DNA of 64,000 bases from Mycobacterium sp. DL (lineage in GTDB: Bacteria; Actinomycetota; Actinomycetes; Mycobacteriales; Mycobacteriaceae). Positions 32,208-40,929 of this stretch are shown here, piece by piece. Location: assembly GCF_039729195.1 (NCBI RefSeq), contig NZ_CP155796.1, positions 4,278,001 to 4,342,000 on the forward strand, read 5' to 3'. A model generated the notes under the pieces. The model was not told the DNA's origin and ran no database searches. It saw only the letters and a program-made list of their open reading frames with translations. The position numbers were made by a program, and so were the translations under genes. How positions within the stretch are numbered: the stretch's first letter is position 1; each line of letters opens with the position of its first letter.

Positions 32208-33311
32208 TCAGGCCGGTGTGTCGGCCAGTTCGCGACCGATCGCCAGCAGCTGCCCGGTGGCGCTGCCCACCGCGAACTCGGACTGCTTGGCCGCCAGGAA
32301 GTACCGGTGCACCGGGTGATCGGTGTCGATTCCGACGCCACCGTGCACGTGCACCGTCGTGTGGGCCACGCGGTGACCTGCCTCGGCCGCCCAGAACGCC
32401 GCCGACCGCACATCGATGTCGGCGGGGTGGTCCTCTGACAACCGCCACGCGGCCTGGGTCAATGTCAACCGCAGCCCCTTGATGTCGATGTAGCCGTCGG
32501 CCAGGCGCGAGGAGACCGCCTGGAAGCTGCCGATCGGCCTGTCGAACTGTTCGCGTTCGCGCGCGTACAGCGCGGTGAGCTCCAGCGCCCGGTCCAGCAC
32601 GCCCAACTGGAAGGCAGACAGGCCCAGCAGCTGACGGGTTTCCAGCCAGCCGACCACCGCCGCGCCGTCGGACCCGACGGCGCGCTGCTCGTCGACCTCG
32701 ACATCGCGCAGTTCCAGATGCCCGACGCAGCCGTGTCCGGTGGTGCTCAACGACGTGGCTGTGACGCCTGGATCATCCGCGGCGATCACGAAGACCAGTG
32801 TGCCCGAGTCGGTCTCGGTGGGAACCAGGAACGCGTCGGCCACCGGCCCGTAGGGCACCAGGGTGCGGGTGCCGGTCAATCGGTAGCCGCCGTCGCGGGC
32901 TTGAGCGCGGACCGGGCCGTCGCCCATCTCGCCGGCCAGTGCAACGGTGAGGATCTTCTGACCGGTGACGGCGGGCACCGCCCACTGCTGCTGCAGCTCC
33001 TCGGAGCCGAAGGTCGCCAGGGCGCCCGCGGCCACCACGACCGACTCCAGATACGGCACGGCGGCGAGTTGCCTGCCGAGGGCCTCGAGCACGGCGGCTT
33101 GCTCCAGTACGCCGAATCCTCCGCCGCCCAACGATTCCGGGGATGCGGCCGACAGCACGTCGGCGTCGACGAGCTTGGACCACAGCGCTGTGTCGAAGCG
33201 GTGTTCGGCACCGTCGAGCTCGCGCTGGTGTTCCGGCGTGCACACCGCCTCGGTGATGGTGCGGACCAGCCCGGAGAGATCCTCTACCGCTTCTGGTTTC
33301 AAAAAGTCCAT
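32208..33311 (-). CDS. fadE27: Acyl-CoA dehydrogenase subunit FadE27 (ChsE5-like)
   Basis: A 367-residue acyl-CoA dehydrogenase homologue. In H37Rv FadE27 (Rv3505) pairs with FadE26 to form an alpha2-beta2 dehydrogenase (ChsE4-ChsE5) that oxidises the cholesterol C8 side-chain CoA thioester. The C-terminal helical domain contains YDIKGLRLTLTQAAWR-like sequence and HVHGGVGIDTDHPVHRYF, typical of ACAD C-termini. The ATG has AGAGGAG upstream and lies 19 nt after the fadE26 stop. It is expected to be the subunit without the catalytic Glu, as in the known heteromers, though I have not verified this residue by alignment. Confidence 0.9.
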   Translation of the reverse strand: MDFLKPEAVEDLSGLVRTITEAVCTPEHQRELDGAEHRFDTALWSKLVDADVLSAASPESLGGGGFGVLEQAAVLEALGRQLAAVPYLESVVVAAGALATFGSEELQQQWAVPAVTGQKILTVALAGEMGDGPVRAQARDGGYRLTGTRTLVPYGPVADAFLVPTETDSGTLVFVIAADDPGVTATSLSTTGHGCVGHLELRDVEVDEQRAVGSDGAAVVGWLETRQLLGLSAFQLGVLDRALELTALYAREREQFDRPIGSFQAVSSRLADGYIDIKGLRLTLTQAAWRLSEDHPADIDVRSAAFWAAEAGHRVAHTTVHVHGGVGIDTDHPVHRYFLAAKQSEFAVGSATGQLLAIGRELADTPA

Positions 33312-33330
33312 GCGAAATCTCCTCTTGCCG

Positions 33331-34509
33331 TTAGCGGTTGACCCGGGGCAGGCCGAGAGCGACCATGCCGATGATGTCCCGCTGGATCTCGTTGGTGCCG
33401 CCGCCGAACGTGAGGATCAGGCAGGACCGGTGCATACGTTCCACGCGGCCACGCAACAGCGCACCGGGCGAATCGGTGCGCAGCGTCGCCGCCGTGCCCA
33501 GCACCTCCATCAGCAGCCGATAGGCCTCGGTGGCCAACTCGGTGCCGTAGACCTTCGCCGCCGACGCGTCGGCCGGGGACGGGGCGGCGTCGCTGGATGC
33601 GAGCTCCCAGTTGATCAGCTTGAGCACCTCGGCCTTGGCGTGCACACGGGCCAGGTTGAGCTGGACCCACTGCGAGTCGATCAGGCGGTTGCCGTGGGCG
33701 TCCTTGGTGTTCTGTGCCCACTCGCGGACCCCGTCGAGCGCCGAGAAGATCGGCTGGGCCGAAACCAGCGCCACCCGTTCGTGGTTGAGCTGGTTGGTGA
33801 CCAGCTTCCAGCCCGCGTTCTCTTCGCCCACCAGGGCCGAGGTCGGAACCCTGACGTCCTGGTAGTAGGTGGCGCTGGTGTCGACACCCGACATCGTGTG
33901 CACGGGTGTCCAGGAGAAGCCCTCGGCCGTGGTCGGCACGATCAGCATGGAGATGCCGCGGTGTTTCTTGGCTTCCTGGTTGGTGCGCACCGCCAGCCAG
34001 ACATAGTCGGCGTAGGCGATCAGGCTGGTCCACATCTTCTGCCCGTTGATGACGTAGTCGTCCCCGTCACGGACCGCGGTGGTGCGCAGTGCCGCCAGAT
34101 CGGTGCCCGCACCCGGCTCCGAATAGCCGATCGAGAAGTGCAGTTCGCCCGCGGCGATCTTGGGCAGGAAGAACCTCTTCTGCTCCTCGGTGCCGAACGC
34201 CATGATCGTCGGTGCAACGCTGTTGATGGTCAGAAACGGCACCGGCACGTTGGCGATCGACGCCTCGTCGTTGAAGATCAGCCCGTCCATCGGCGGGCGA
34301 CCCTGGCCGCCGAACTCCTCGGGCCAGGACAGCGTCAGCCAGCCGTCCTTGCCCATCTGGGCGACGGTGTCGCGGTACACGCTGCCGCGGCCCATCTCGC
34401 CGTCGCTGGACGCCAGCGCTTCGGCGCGCTCGGGTGTCATGAGCTTGGTGAAGTACGCGCGCAGTTCGCGGCGCAACTCCTCCTGTTCGGGGGTGTAGCC
34501 GATTCGCAT
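33331..34509 (-). CDS. fadE26: Acyl-CoA dehydrogenase subunit FadE26 (ChsE4-like)
   Basis: A 392-residue acyl-CoA dehydrogenase. FAD/substrate regions include SIGYSEPGAGTDLAALRT near 130-147 and NGQKMWTSL near 155-163; the C-terminus has FGGGTNEIQRDIIGMVALGLPR. It matches H37Rv FadE26 (Rv3504), partner of FadE27. First gene of the minus-strand operon that continues to the second kshA. I chose the ATG at 34509, which follows a GAGG; the longer frame reaches toward the KstR-type box at 34577-34590, which governs it together with divergent fdxD. Confidence 0.91.
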   Translation of the reverse strand: MRIGYTPEQEELRRELRAYFTKLMTPERAEALASSDGEMGRGSVYRDTVAQMGKDGWLTLSWPEEFGGQGRPPMDGLIFNDEASIANVPVPFLTINSVAPTIMAFGTEEQKRFFLPKIAAGELHFSIGYSEPGAGTDLAALRTTAVRDGDDYVINGQKMWTSLIAYADYVWLAVRTNQEAKKHRGISMLIVPTTAEGFSWTPVHTMSGVDTSATYYQDVRVPTSALVGEENAGWKLVTNQLNHERVALVSAQPIFSALDGVREWAQNTKDAHGNRLIDSQWVQLNLARVHAKAEVLKLINWELASSDAAPSPADASAAKVYGTELATEAYRLLMEVLGTAATLRTDSPGALLRGRVERMHRSCLILTFGGGTNEIQRDIIGMVALGLPRVNR

Positions 34510-34576
34510 CGCGCGGTCCTCACTTCTCTGCGAGCCTTGGTGACGGTACCCAGGGATACCTAAGGTCTTTCCCGGT

Positions 34577-34590
34577 TGTAACACGTTCTA
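34577..34590. promoter_or_regulatory. KstR-type operator in divergent fadE26 / fdxD promoter
   Basis: TGTAACACGTTCTA fits the KstR consensus. On the plus strand it leads into TAGTCT, a -10-like element, 46 nt before the fdxD start, so this transcript has a leader. It likely controls the six-gene minus operon as well as fdxD-hsd4A. Confidence 0.86.
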
Positions 34591-34635
34591 GTCTTGGGGT
34601 CCAGGGTGGTGTCAGACTACGGGCAGGAGGATGTC

Positions 34636-34827
34636 ATGCGAGTGGAAGTGGACCGTGACCGTTGCGAGGGCAACGCGGTCTGTGTAGGAATAGCTCCGGA
34701 CTTGTACGAGCTGGATGACGAGGACTACGCGGTGGTGAAGCTCGACCCGGTCCCTGCCGAGGAAGAGGCGCTGGCCGAGCAGTCCATCGCCGAATGTCCC
34801 CGCGCCGCTCTGATCCGCCACGACTAG
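34636..34827 (+). CDS. fdxD: Ferredoxin FdxD, 3Fe-4S type
   Basis: A 63-residue ferredoxin, identical in length to H37Rv FdxD (Rv3503c). Cluster ligands are C10, C16 and C54 (CEGNAVC and ECP), the three-Cys pattern of [3Fe-4S] ferredoxins that serve P450s. Family work links FdxD to steroid-oxidising CYPs, making CYP142 a likely partner here. The ATG at 34636 has an ideal AGGAGG; an in-frame upstream ATG at 34594 lacks one. It is followed after 13 nt by hsd4A in the same operon and controlled by the KstR-type box at 34577-34590. Confidence 0.92.
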   Translation: MRVEVDRDRCEGNAVCVGIAPDLYELDDEDYAVVKLDPVPAEEEALAEQSIAECPRAALIRHD

Positions 34828-34840
34828 AGGTATTCATACT

Positions 34841-35773
34841 TTGACCAATTCTTCGTCCCTCCGGGGGACCCAGACAGATCTGTCCGGTCACGTCGCCGTG
34901 GTGACCGGTGCCGCCGCGGGCCTGGGGCGCGCAGAGGCCATCGGCCTCGCACAGGCCGGTGCCTCGGTCGTCGTCAACGACATCGCCCCGGCGCTGAACG
35001 AATCCGACGTTCTCGAGGAGATCGCCGCGGCCGGCGCCAAGGGCATCGCGGTCGCGGGTGACATCAGCGAACGGGCCACCGCCGACGAGTTGGTCGAGAC
35101 GGCCGACGGGCTCGGAGGTCTCGCGATCGTGGTCAACAACGCGGGCATCACGCGCGACCGGATCCTGTTCAACATGACCGACGAGGAGTGGGACTCGGTC
35201 ATCGCGGTGCACCTGCGGGGCCACTTCCTGTTGACGCGCAACGCCGCCACCTACTGGCGGTCGAAGGCGAAGGCAGGTGATGGTCAGGTGTACGGCCGGA
35301 TCATCAACACCTCGTCGGAGGCCGGCCTGTCCGGGCCGATCGGCCAGCCCAACTACGGCGCCGCCAAGGCCGGCATCACCGCGTTGACGCTGTCGGCTGC
35401 CCGTGCGCTCGGGCGTTTCGGAGTGCGTGCGAATGCTATCGCTCCGCGGGCCCGCACCGCCATGACGGCCGGCGTGTTCGGTGATGCGCCCGAGCTGCCT
35501 GACGGCGGGGTGGATCCGCTGTCCCCCGAACACGTCGTGAACCTGGTGCGATTCCTGGCCTCTCCTGCTTCTGAAGCGGTCAACGGCCAACTGTTCATCG
35601 TCTATGGTCCGACGGTGACGCTCATCGCGGCGCCGACCGCCGAAACGCAGTTCAGTGCCGCAGGTGACGCGTGGGATCCGGCCGACCTGTCCGACACCGT
35701 CCGGGACTACTTTGCTGGCCGGGATCCCGAGAAGAGCTTCTCGGCCGCCATGGGCCTCGGGGATCGAGACTGA
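34841..35773 (+). CDS. hsd4A: 17-beta-hydroxysteroid / hydroxyacyl-CoA dehydrogenase Hsd4A
   Basis: A 310-residue SDR. The cofactor loop is TGAAAGLGRAEA near 23-34, NNAG near 104-107, and catalytic Tyr-x3-Lys is in NYGAAKAG near 172. It matches H37Rv Rv3502c, and the homologue Hsd4A of fast-growing mycobacteria acts both as a 17-beta-hydroxysteroid dehydrogenase and as a side-chain beta-hydroxyacyl-CoA dehydrogenase. The start is TTG at 34841, 13 nt after fdxD, with AGAGG upstream; no better start exists before the SDR core. The mce4 operon begins 263 bases downstream behind its own KstR-type boxes. Confidence 0.87.
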   Translation: MTNSSSLRGTQTDLSGHVAVVTGAAAGLGRAEAIGLAQAGASVVVNDIAPALNESDVLEEIAAAGAKGIAVAGDISERATADELVETADGLGGLAIVVNNAGITRDRILFNMTDEEWDSVIAVHLRGHFLLTRNAATYWRSKAKAGDGQVYGRIINTSSEAGLSGPIGQPNYGAAKAGITALTLSAARALGRFGVRANAIAPRARTAMTAGVFGDAPELPDGGVDPLSPEHVVNLVRFLASPASEAVNGQLFIVYGPTVTLIAAPTAETQFSAAGDAWDPADLSDTVRDYFAGRDPEKSFSAAMGLGDRD

Positions 35774-35803
35774 CAGTCTCGGTTGTCAGCGACCGTCGCC
35801 AAT

Positions 35804-35817
35804 TAGAACACGTTCTA
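35804..35817. promoter_or_regulatory. KstR-type operator, distal site upstream of mce4
   Basis: TAGAACACGTTCTA fits the KstR consensus perfectly. It lies 219 bases upstream of yrbE4A, within the 263-base hsd4A-mce4 intergenic region. A second, weaker site lies at 35893-35906. Confidence 0.83.
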
Positions 35818-35892
35818 CAATGACCTAGGTCACAGAGGCTTTGAACTGCGTAAATGTAACATTTTGACGGGGTTTTTCCGTTCTTTGACACT

Positions 35893-35906
35893 GCGAACGT
35901 GTTCTA
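35893..35906. promoter_or_regulatory. KstR-like operator, proximal site at the mce4 promoter
   Basis: GCGAACGTGTTCTA matches TnnAACnnGTTnnA except for the first T. It is followed at once by AT-rich TAGTTAATATGAT, containing the -10-like TAATAT, so it probably covers the mce4 core promoter. A leader of roughly 115-120 nt to yrbE4A would result. Confidence 0.65.
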
Positions 35907-36036
35907 GTTAATATGATCCAGCCCACTCAGAGGTGTGTTCAGTAGTGAGGTGGAGGGTCAGCGTCGAAAGCCGGTGGCGATCTCTTCGCCAGCGGGTAGT
36001 CTCGCGGGTCATCCCGCACCGAGAACGGAGCCGAGG

Positions 36037-36798
36037 TTGATCGAACAGCTTGCGGCACCCACCCGGGCCGTGGGCGGATTCGTCCAGATGTCCACGGAGA
36101 CGTTCTCGAAGATCTTTCGCCGCCCATTCCAGTTTCGCGAGTTCCTCGAGCAGACGTGGATGATCGCACGCGTATCGCTGCTGCCGACGCTGTTGATCTC
36201 CATCCCGTTCACAGTCCTGGTCGCATTCACTCTCAACATCCTTCTTCGCGAGATAGGCGCCGCCGACCTTTCCGGGTCGGGTACTGCTTTCGGGACCGTG
36301 ACTCAGCTCGGTCCGATAACCACCGTGCTCGTGGTCGCCGGCGCAGGGGCGACCGCGATATGCGCCGACCTCGGCGCGCGGACCATCCGCGAGGAGATCG
36401 ACGCCATGCGGGTGCTGGGCATCGACCCGATCCAACGTCTCGTGGTGCCCCGCGTACTGGCATCGACGGTCGTGGCGGTGTTGCTCAACGGCTTTGTCAT
36501 CCTGATCGGTCTGAGCGGAGGATATGTTTTCTCCGTGCTCCTCCAGGGAGTCAACCCAGGGGCTTTCATCAGTGGCCTGACCATTCTCACCGGTCTGGGC
36601 GAGCTCATCATCTCGGCAGTCAAGGCTTTGCTGTTCGGTCTGATGGCGGGACTCGTGGGTTGTTACCGTGGCCTCACCGTGAAAGGCGGACCCAAGGGCG
36701 TCGGAGAAGCCGTCAACGAAACCGTCATCTACGCCTTCATCTGTCTGTTCGTGATCAATGTGCTGATGACCGCCATCGGCGTTCGGGTTCTGAGCTGA
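36037..36798 (+). CDS. yrbE4A: MlaE-type permease YrbE4A
   Basis: A 253-residue membrane protein of the MlaE/YrbE permease family with about five to six hydrophobic helices. The conserved coupling region is GATAICADLGARTIREEIDAMRVLGIDP (about 107-135), where the permease contacts its ATPase (MceG, encoded elsewhere). With YrbE4B it forms the channel of the Mce4 sterol importer. The TTG at 36037 follows GGAGCCGAGG and gives the length and N-terminus of H37Rv YrbE4A; a longer frame from 35935 lacks a ribosome-binding site. It overlaps yrbE4B by 1 nt. Confidence 0.9.
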   Translation: MIEQLAAPTRAVGGFVQMSTETFSKIFRRPFQFREFLEQTWMIARVSLLPTLLISIPFTVLVAFTLNILLREIGAADLSGSGTAFGTVTQLGPITTVLVVAGAGATAICADLGARTIREEIDAMRVLGIDPIQRLVVPRVLASTVVAVLLNGFVILIGLSGGYVFSVLLQGVNPGAFISGLTILTGLGELIISAVKALLFGLMAGLVGCYRGLTVKGGPKGVGEAVNETVIYAFICLFVINVLMTAIGVRVLS

Positions 36799-37652
36799 TG
36801 AGTCAGCTGGGAAGCTACGACGCCACGCTTCGCCTGCGGCGGGCATTGGGGCGGCTACCCCGTGCCGTCGACTCATTCGGGGAGCAGGCGCTGTTCTACG
36901 GCGAATCGATCCGATACATCCCGAACGCGGTACGGCGGTATCGCAGAGAAACGTTTCGGCTGATCGCGGAGATGACACTGGGCACCGGTGCGCTGGTCCT
37001 CATCGGCGGTACCGTCGGCGTGGCGGCGTTCCTCACGTTGGCTTCGGGCGGCGTCATCGCCGTGCAGGGTTACGAGTCTCTGGGCAACATCGGCATCGAA
37101 GCGCTCACCGGATTCCTGAGTGCATACCTCAACGTGCGCATAGTGGCGCCGATCATCGCGGGCATCGCGCTCGCCGCCACCATCGGCGCCGGCACCACTG
37201 CCCAGTTGGGCGCGATGCGCATCTCCGAGGAGATCGACGCTGTCGAATCGATGGCCGTGCATTCGATGTCCTACATGGTGTCAACCCGGATCGTCGCCGG
37301 GTTGGTCGCAATCATCCCGCTGTACTCTCTTGCCACGTTGGCGGCGTTCTTCTCTGCGCGCACCATCACCGTCTATGTCAACGGACAATCTGCTGGTCTC
37401 TACGATCACTACTTCAATACGTTCCTGATACCGACCGACCTCCTGTGGTCGTTCGCTCAGGCGATCGTGATGGCGATCGCGGTCATGCTGGTCCACACCT
37501 ACTACGGATACAACGCCTCGGGCGGCCCAGTCGGCGTCGGCGTCGCGGTGGGCAAGGCGGTTCGGACGTCGCTGATCGTCGTCGTCGTCATCACATTGTT
37601 CATTTCCCTTGGCGTGTATGGCGCCACCGGTAATTTCAACCTGTCGGGATAG
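36798..37652 (+). CDS. yrbE4B: MlaE-type permease YrbE4B
   Basis: A 284-residue MlaE-family permease, partner of YrbE4A in the Mce4 transporter. Five to six hydrophobic helices are visible; the ATPase-coupling segment is GAGTTAQLGAMRISEEIDAVESMAV (about 133-157). The start codon shares one base with the yrbE4A stop (TGATG), so translation is coupled. Located in the inner membrane, the pair carries sterol delivered through the Mce4A-F complex. The gene is intact and slightly longer than the H37Rv protein (280). Confidence 0.92.
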   Translation: MSQLGSYDATLRLRRALGRLPRAVDSFGEQALFYGESIRYIPNAVRRYRRETFRLIAEMTLGTGALVLIGGTVGVAAFLTLASGGVIAVQGYESLGNIGIEALTGFLSAYLNVRIVAPIIAGIALAATIGAGTTAQLGAMRISEEIDAVESMAVHSMSYMVSTRIVAGLVAIIPLYSLATLAAFFSARTITVYVNGQSAGLYDHYFNTFLIPTDLLWSFAQAIVMAIAVMLVHTYYGYNASGGPVGVGVAVGKAVRTSLIVVVVITLFISLGVYGATGNFNLSG

Positions 37653-37665
37653 AAAGGACAGCGCC

Positions 37666-38856
37666 GTGCCGAGAACAACCGCGATCAGAATCGCCGCCGC
37701 AGTCCTGGCGACAATAGTCGCCGCGTTCTCGCTGTTGACCTATCTCGCCTACACCGCTGCTTTCACCCGGACTGACACCGTGACAGTGACCTCTCCGCGA
37801 GCCGGCCTGGTCATGGACCGAGATGCCAAGGTCAAGTACCGCGGTATTCAAATCGGCAAGGTGGAGGACATCGCGTACTCCGGTGATCGGGCGAAGTTGA
37901 CGCTTGCCATCAACCGCGACGAGATGCGCTATGTTCCCTCCAACGCGCCGGTGCGTATCGCGAGCACGACGGTGTTCGGTGCGAAGTCGGTGGAATTCCT
38001 TGCGCCGGAACAACCCTCCGACACCCCGTTGCGAGCAGGGGCCAACGTCCAGGCCGACGCGGTGCAGTTGGAAGCCAATACGTTGTTCCAGACCCTGATC
38101 GACGTGTTGAACAAGGTCAATCCGACCCACCTCAACGCGACCATGTCGGCCCTGGCGGAGGGCTTGCGCGGTCATGGTGACGATTTCGGGGCCACCGCAG
38201 CAGGACTCAATCAGCTACTGGCGCAGTTGAACCCGAAGTTGCCGACGGTCGAGTCCGTCGTCTCACAGCTCGCAACAGTGACGAACATCTACGGCGATGC
38301 AGGTCCCGACCTGGTGACGGTGATCGACAATGTGCCGACGATCAGCGACACGGTGGTAGACGAGCAGGAGAACTTGAACGCGACACTGCTCGCGGCGATC
38401 GGGTTGGCCAACGAGGGTGCCGACACGCTGGAACCGGGGGCTGACGATTACATCGCTGCCATCAACCGGTTGAGAGCGCCGCTGGCGGTCCTGGGTGAGT
38501 ACTCACCGGTGCTCGGCTGCATTGTGCAGGGTGTGGCGATAGGAGCCCAGCGGGGAGCAGAGATCGTCGGCGGCAAGAAGCCCGGCGCGATGGTCAGTTC
38601 CAGCTTCGTGCTGGGCGTGCCGTCCTACACCTATCCGGAGAGCCTTCCGATCGTGAATGCGTCGGGCGGGCCCAACTGCCGGGGACTTCCGAACCTTCCC
38701 AGTAAGCAGTACGGCGGCTCGTTCTTCAGGTCGCCGTTCCTCGTCACGGACAACGCGCTCATTCCGTACGAGCCGTTCACCGAGGTTCAGGTCGACGCCC
38801 CGTCGACGTTCCAGTTCCTGTTCAACGGTGCCTTCGCAGAACGCGACGACTTCTGA
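37666..38856 (+). CDS. mce4A: Mce4A sterol-importer subunit
   Basis: A 396-residue MCE protein. One N-terminal membrane helix (about 8-30) is followed by the MCE/MlaD domain (about 38-115, with YRGIQIGKV) and a long helical region to about 300, then a cholesterol-uptake-type C-terminal domain. With Mce4B-F it builds a periplasm-spanning hexameric tube for sterol import. The GTG at 37666 follows AAAGGA; a longer upstream frame overlaps yrbE4B and is rejected. It ends with a 1-nt overlap to mce4B (TGATG). Lipid specificity is inferred from family and operon. Confidence 0.92.
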   Translation: MPRTTAIRIAAAVLATIVAAFSLLTYLAYTAAFTRTDTVTVTSPRAGLVMDRDAKVKYRGIQIGKVEDIAYSGDRAKLTLAINRDEMRYVPSNAPVRIASTTVFGAKSVEFLAPEQPSDTPLRAGANVQADAVQLEANTLFQTLIDVLNKVNPTHLNATMSALAEGLRGHGDDFGATAAGLNQLLAQLNPKLPTVESVVSQLATVTNIYGDAGPDLVTVIDNVPTISDTVVDEQENLNATLLAAIGLANEGADTLEPGADDYIAAINRLRAPLAVLGEYSPVLGCIVQGVAIGAQRGAEIVGGKKPGAMVSSSFVLGVPSYTYPESLPIVNASGGPNCRGLPNLPSKQYGGSFFRSPFLVTDNALIPYEPFTEVQVDAPSTFQFLFNGAFAERDDF

Positions 38857-39890
38857 TGGGGCAGCGGGCATTGCCGGTGAAGGTCGGCATCTTCGTCGTG
38901 GTGATGCTGATCGTGTCCGCCGGTCTGGTGGTGGTTTTCGGCGAGTTCCGGTTCGCCTCGAGCAACCGTTATCACGCCACATTCAGCGACGCGTCACGCC
39001 TGGAGGGCGGTACCGACGTCCGAATCGCCGGCGTGCCGGTGGGCACTGTCGACGGGGTGACGTTGAACGCCGACAACACCGTCGATGTGGCGTTCAGCCT
39101 GGACAAGAAATATCAGTTGTACACGTCGACGCGAGCCTTGATTCGCTATGAGAACCTCGTCGGCGACCGCTTCATGGAAATCACATCCGGTCCCGGCGAG
39201 CTGAGGAAGCTGCCCTCGGGCGGGATGATCGCCATCGAGCAGACCCAGCCGGCTCTGGACCTCGACGCGCTGCTCGGTGGTCTGCGCCCGGTGGTGAAGG
39301 GGCTGGACGGGGAGCAGGTCAATCAGATAAGTGGCGCCATCCTCGAGTTGCTTCAGGGCGAGGGTGGCGCACTGTCCAGGTTGCTTTCCGAGAGCGGAAC
39401 TTTCAGTCAGGCACTGGGCGATCGCTACCAGGTGATCTCCGAGGTGATCAACAACCTCAACGAGGTGCTGGGGACCATCGACGCGAAAAGTGCCGAGTTC
39501 GATTCGAGCGTGGACGAACTGCAGCAGCTCGTCAGCGGGCTTGCGGCGGGTCGTGACCCGATCGCGGGGGCGATACCGCCGCTGGCCTCAACGGCGACAG
39601 ATCTGACCGAGATGCTGGCTGATTCGCGACGACCGCTGCAGGGCGTCCTCGAGAACCTCCGCCCGCTCGCGACCGAGTTCGACAACCGCAAGGCCGAGGT
39701 CAACCAGGTCATCGAACCGCTGGCCGAAAACTACCTGCGGCTCAACTCGCTCGGAGCCTACGGTTCCTACTTCAACTACTACATATGCGCTACGACGCTC
39801 AAATTCAACGGGCCGGCGGGTAGCGACATCTTCCTGCCGATCGGTGGCGTGCCCGATCTTTCGAAGGGCAGGTGCTCTGACAATGGATAG
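38856..39890 (+). CDS. mce4B: Mce4B sterol-importer subunit
   Basis: A 344-residue MCE protein (350 in H37Rv). An N-terminal membrane helix at about 8-28 is followed by the MCE domain (about 36-115, VRIAGVPVGTVDGV) and a coiled-coil-like helical region (about 135-290). A short C-terminal segment has the CATTLKF cysteine context typical of MceB. Part of the Mce4 hexamer. Start overlaps the mce4A stop, and its end overlaps mce4C by 8 nt, so the operon is tightly coupled. Confidence 0.92.
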   Translation: MGQRALPVKVGIFVVVMLIVSAGLVVVFGEFRFASSNRYHATFSDASRLEGGTDVRIAGVPVGTVDGVTLNADNTVDVAFSLDKKYQLYTSTRALIRYENLVGDRFMEITSGPGELRKLPSGGMIAIEQTQPALDLDALLGGLRPVVKGLDGEQVNQISGAILELLQGEGGALSRLLSESGTFSQALGDRYQVISEVINNLNEVLGTIDAKSAEFDSSVDELQQLVSGLAAGRDPIAGAIPPLASTATDLTEMLADSRRPLQGVLENLRPLATEFDNRKAEVNQVIEPLAENYLRLNSLGAYGSYFNYYICATTLKFNGPAGSDIFLPIGGVPDLSKGRCSDNG

Positions 39891-40929
39891 AACATTACGG
39901 GCGGGCTTCTTCGGCATCGTCATGGTGGTATGCGTCTTGTTCGTCGCATTCGGCTACAGTTCGCTGCCGTTCTATCCGCAGGGGAAAACCTACGAGGCGT
40001 ACTTCGCCGATGCCAGCGGTATCTCGCCGGGTAACGACGTGAACATCTCCGGTATCACGGTCGGCAGTGTGACCGATGTCGGCCTCGCCGGCGACGCCGC
40101 GCGTGTGACGTTCACCGTGAACCGGAAGCACAGATTGGGCGATCAGACGCTGGTGTCGATCCGGACGGACACAGTTCTGGGGGCGAGGTCGCTGGGTATC
40201 GTGCCGCAAGGCGGTGGATCTGTAACGTCTATTCCCCTGAGCCGCACCACAGTTCCGTACACGTTGAATTTGGCACTGCAGGATCTCGGTCAGAATTCCG
40301 CTGCGCTCGACAAAGACCAGCTGACTCAGGCGTTGACGGTACTGACGGACTCATTTCGCGACGCGACGCCCGAACTGCGCCGCACGCTCGATGGGGTTGC
40401 CACGCTGTCGCGCAGTATCAATGCCAACGACGAAGCGCTGGGTCAGCTGCTGGCACGTGCGAAGTCGGTGATCGGGATGCTCGCGGACAGGGCCGGCCAG
40501 GTGAACACACTTGTCACTGACGGCAACCAACTCTTCGCCGCACTCGACGAGCGGCGGATCGCACTCAGTACGCTGATCGCGGGCATCGATGATGTCTCCG
40601 AGCAGCTTTCGGGATTCGTGGCCGATAATCGCCGGGAATTCGGTCCCGCGTTGACGAAGTTGAATGCGGTGTTGGACAATCTGCTCGAACGTCGCGAGCA
40701 CATCAGTGAGGCGTTGAAGCGCCTGCCGCCGTACGCCACTGCGCTCGGCGAGTCGGTCGGATCCGCTTCGGGCTTCATGGTCAACCTGCCCAATGCGATA
40801 CCGAACAACACGCAGACTGGTCTGCTGCTGGACCTCTACTTCCAGCCGGGCAAGATCCCGGACAGCCTGTCTGACCTGTTACGTGGATTCATCAACGAGC
40901 GGTTGATCATAAGGCCTAAGTCCCCATGA
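39883..40929 (+). CDS. mce4C: Mce4C sterol-importer subunit
   Basis: A 348-residue MCE protein. The N-terminal helix is at about 6-25, the MCE domain at about 34-112 (NISGITVGSVTDV), and long amphipathic helices follow. The ATG at 39883 lies inside the last codons of mce4B; the upstream in-frame ATG at 39844 would extend the overlap and lacks support. It overlaps mce4D by 4 nt (ATGA). Nothing unusual compared with H37Rv Mce4C (357). Confidence 0.91.
   Translation: MDRTLRAGFFGIVMVVCVLFVAFGYSSLPFYPQGKTYEAYFADASGISPGNDVNISGITVGSVTDVGLAGDAARVTFTVNRKHRLGDQTLVSIRTDTVLGARSLGIVPQGGGSVTSIPLSRTTVPYTLNLALQDLGQNSAALDKDQLTQALTVLTDSFRDATPELRRTLDGVATLSRSINANDEALGQLLARAKSVIGMLADRAGQVNTLVTDGNQLFAALDERRIALSTLIAGIDDVSEQLSGFVADNRREFGPALTKLNAVLDNLLERREHISEALKRLPPYATALGESVGSASGFMVNLPNAIPNNTQTGLLLDLYFQPGKIPDSLSDLLRGFINERLIIRPKSP

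Noticed and set aside
30664..32448. Longer start for fadD17
   Set aside because: The added 85 residues overlap fadE27 and are Arg/Gly-rich shadow coding. GTG at 32193 fits the family length and spacing.
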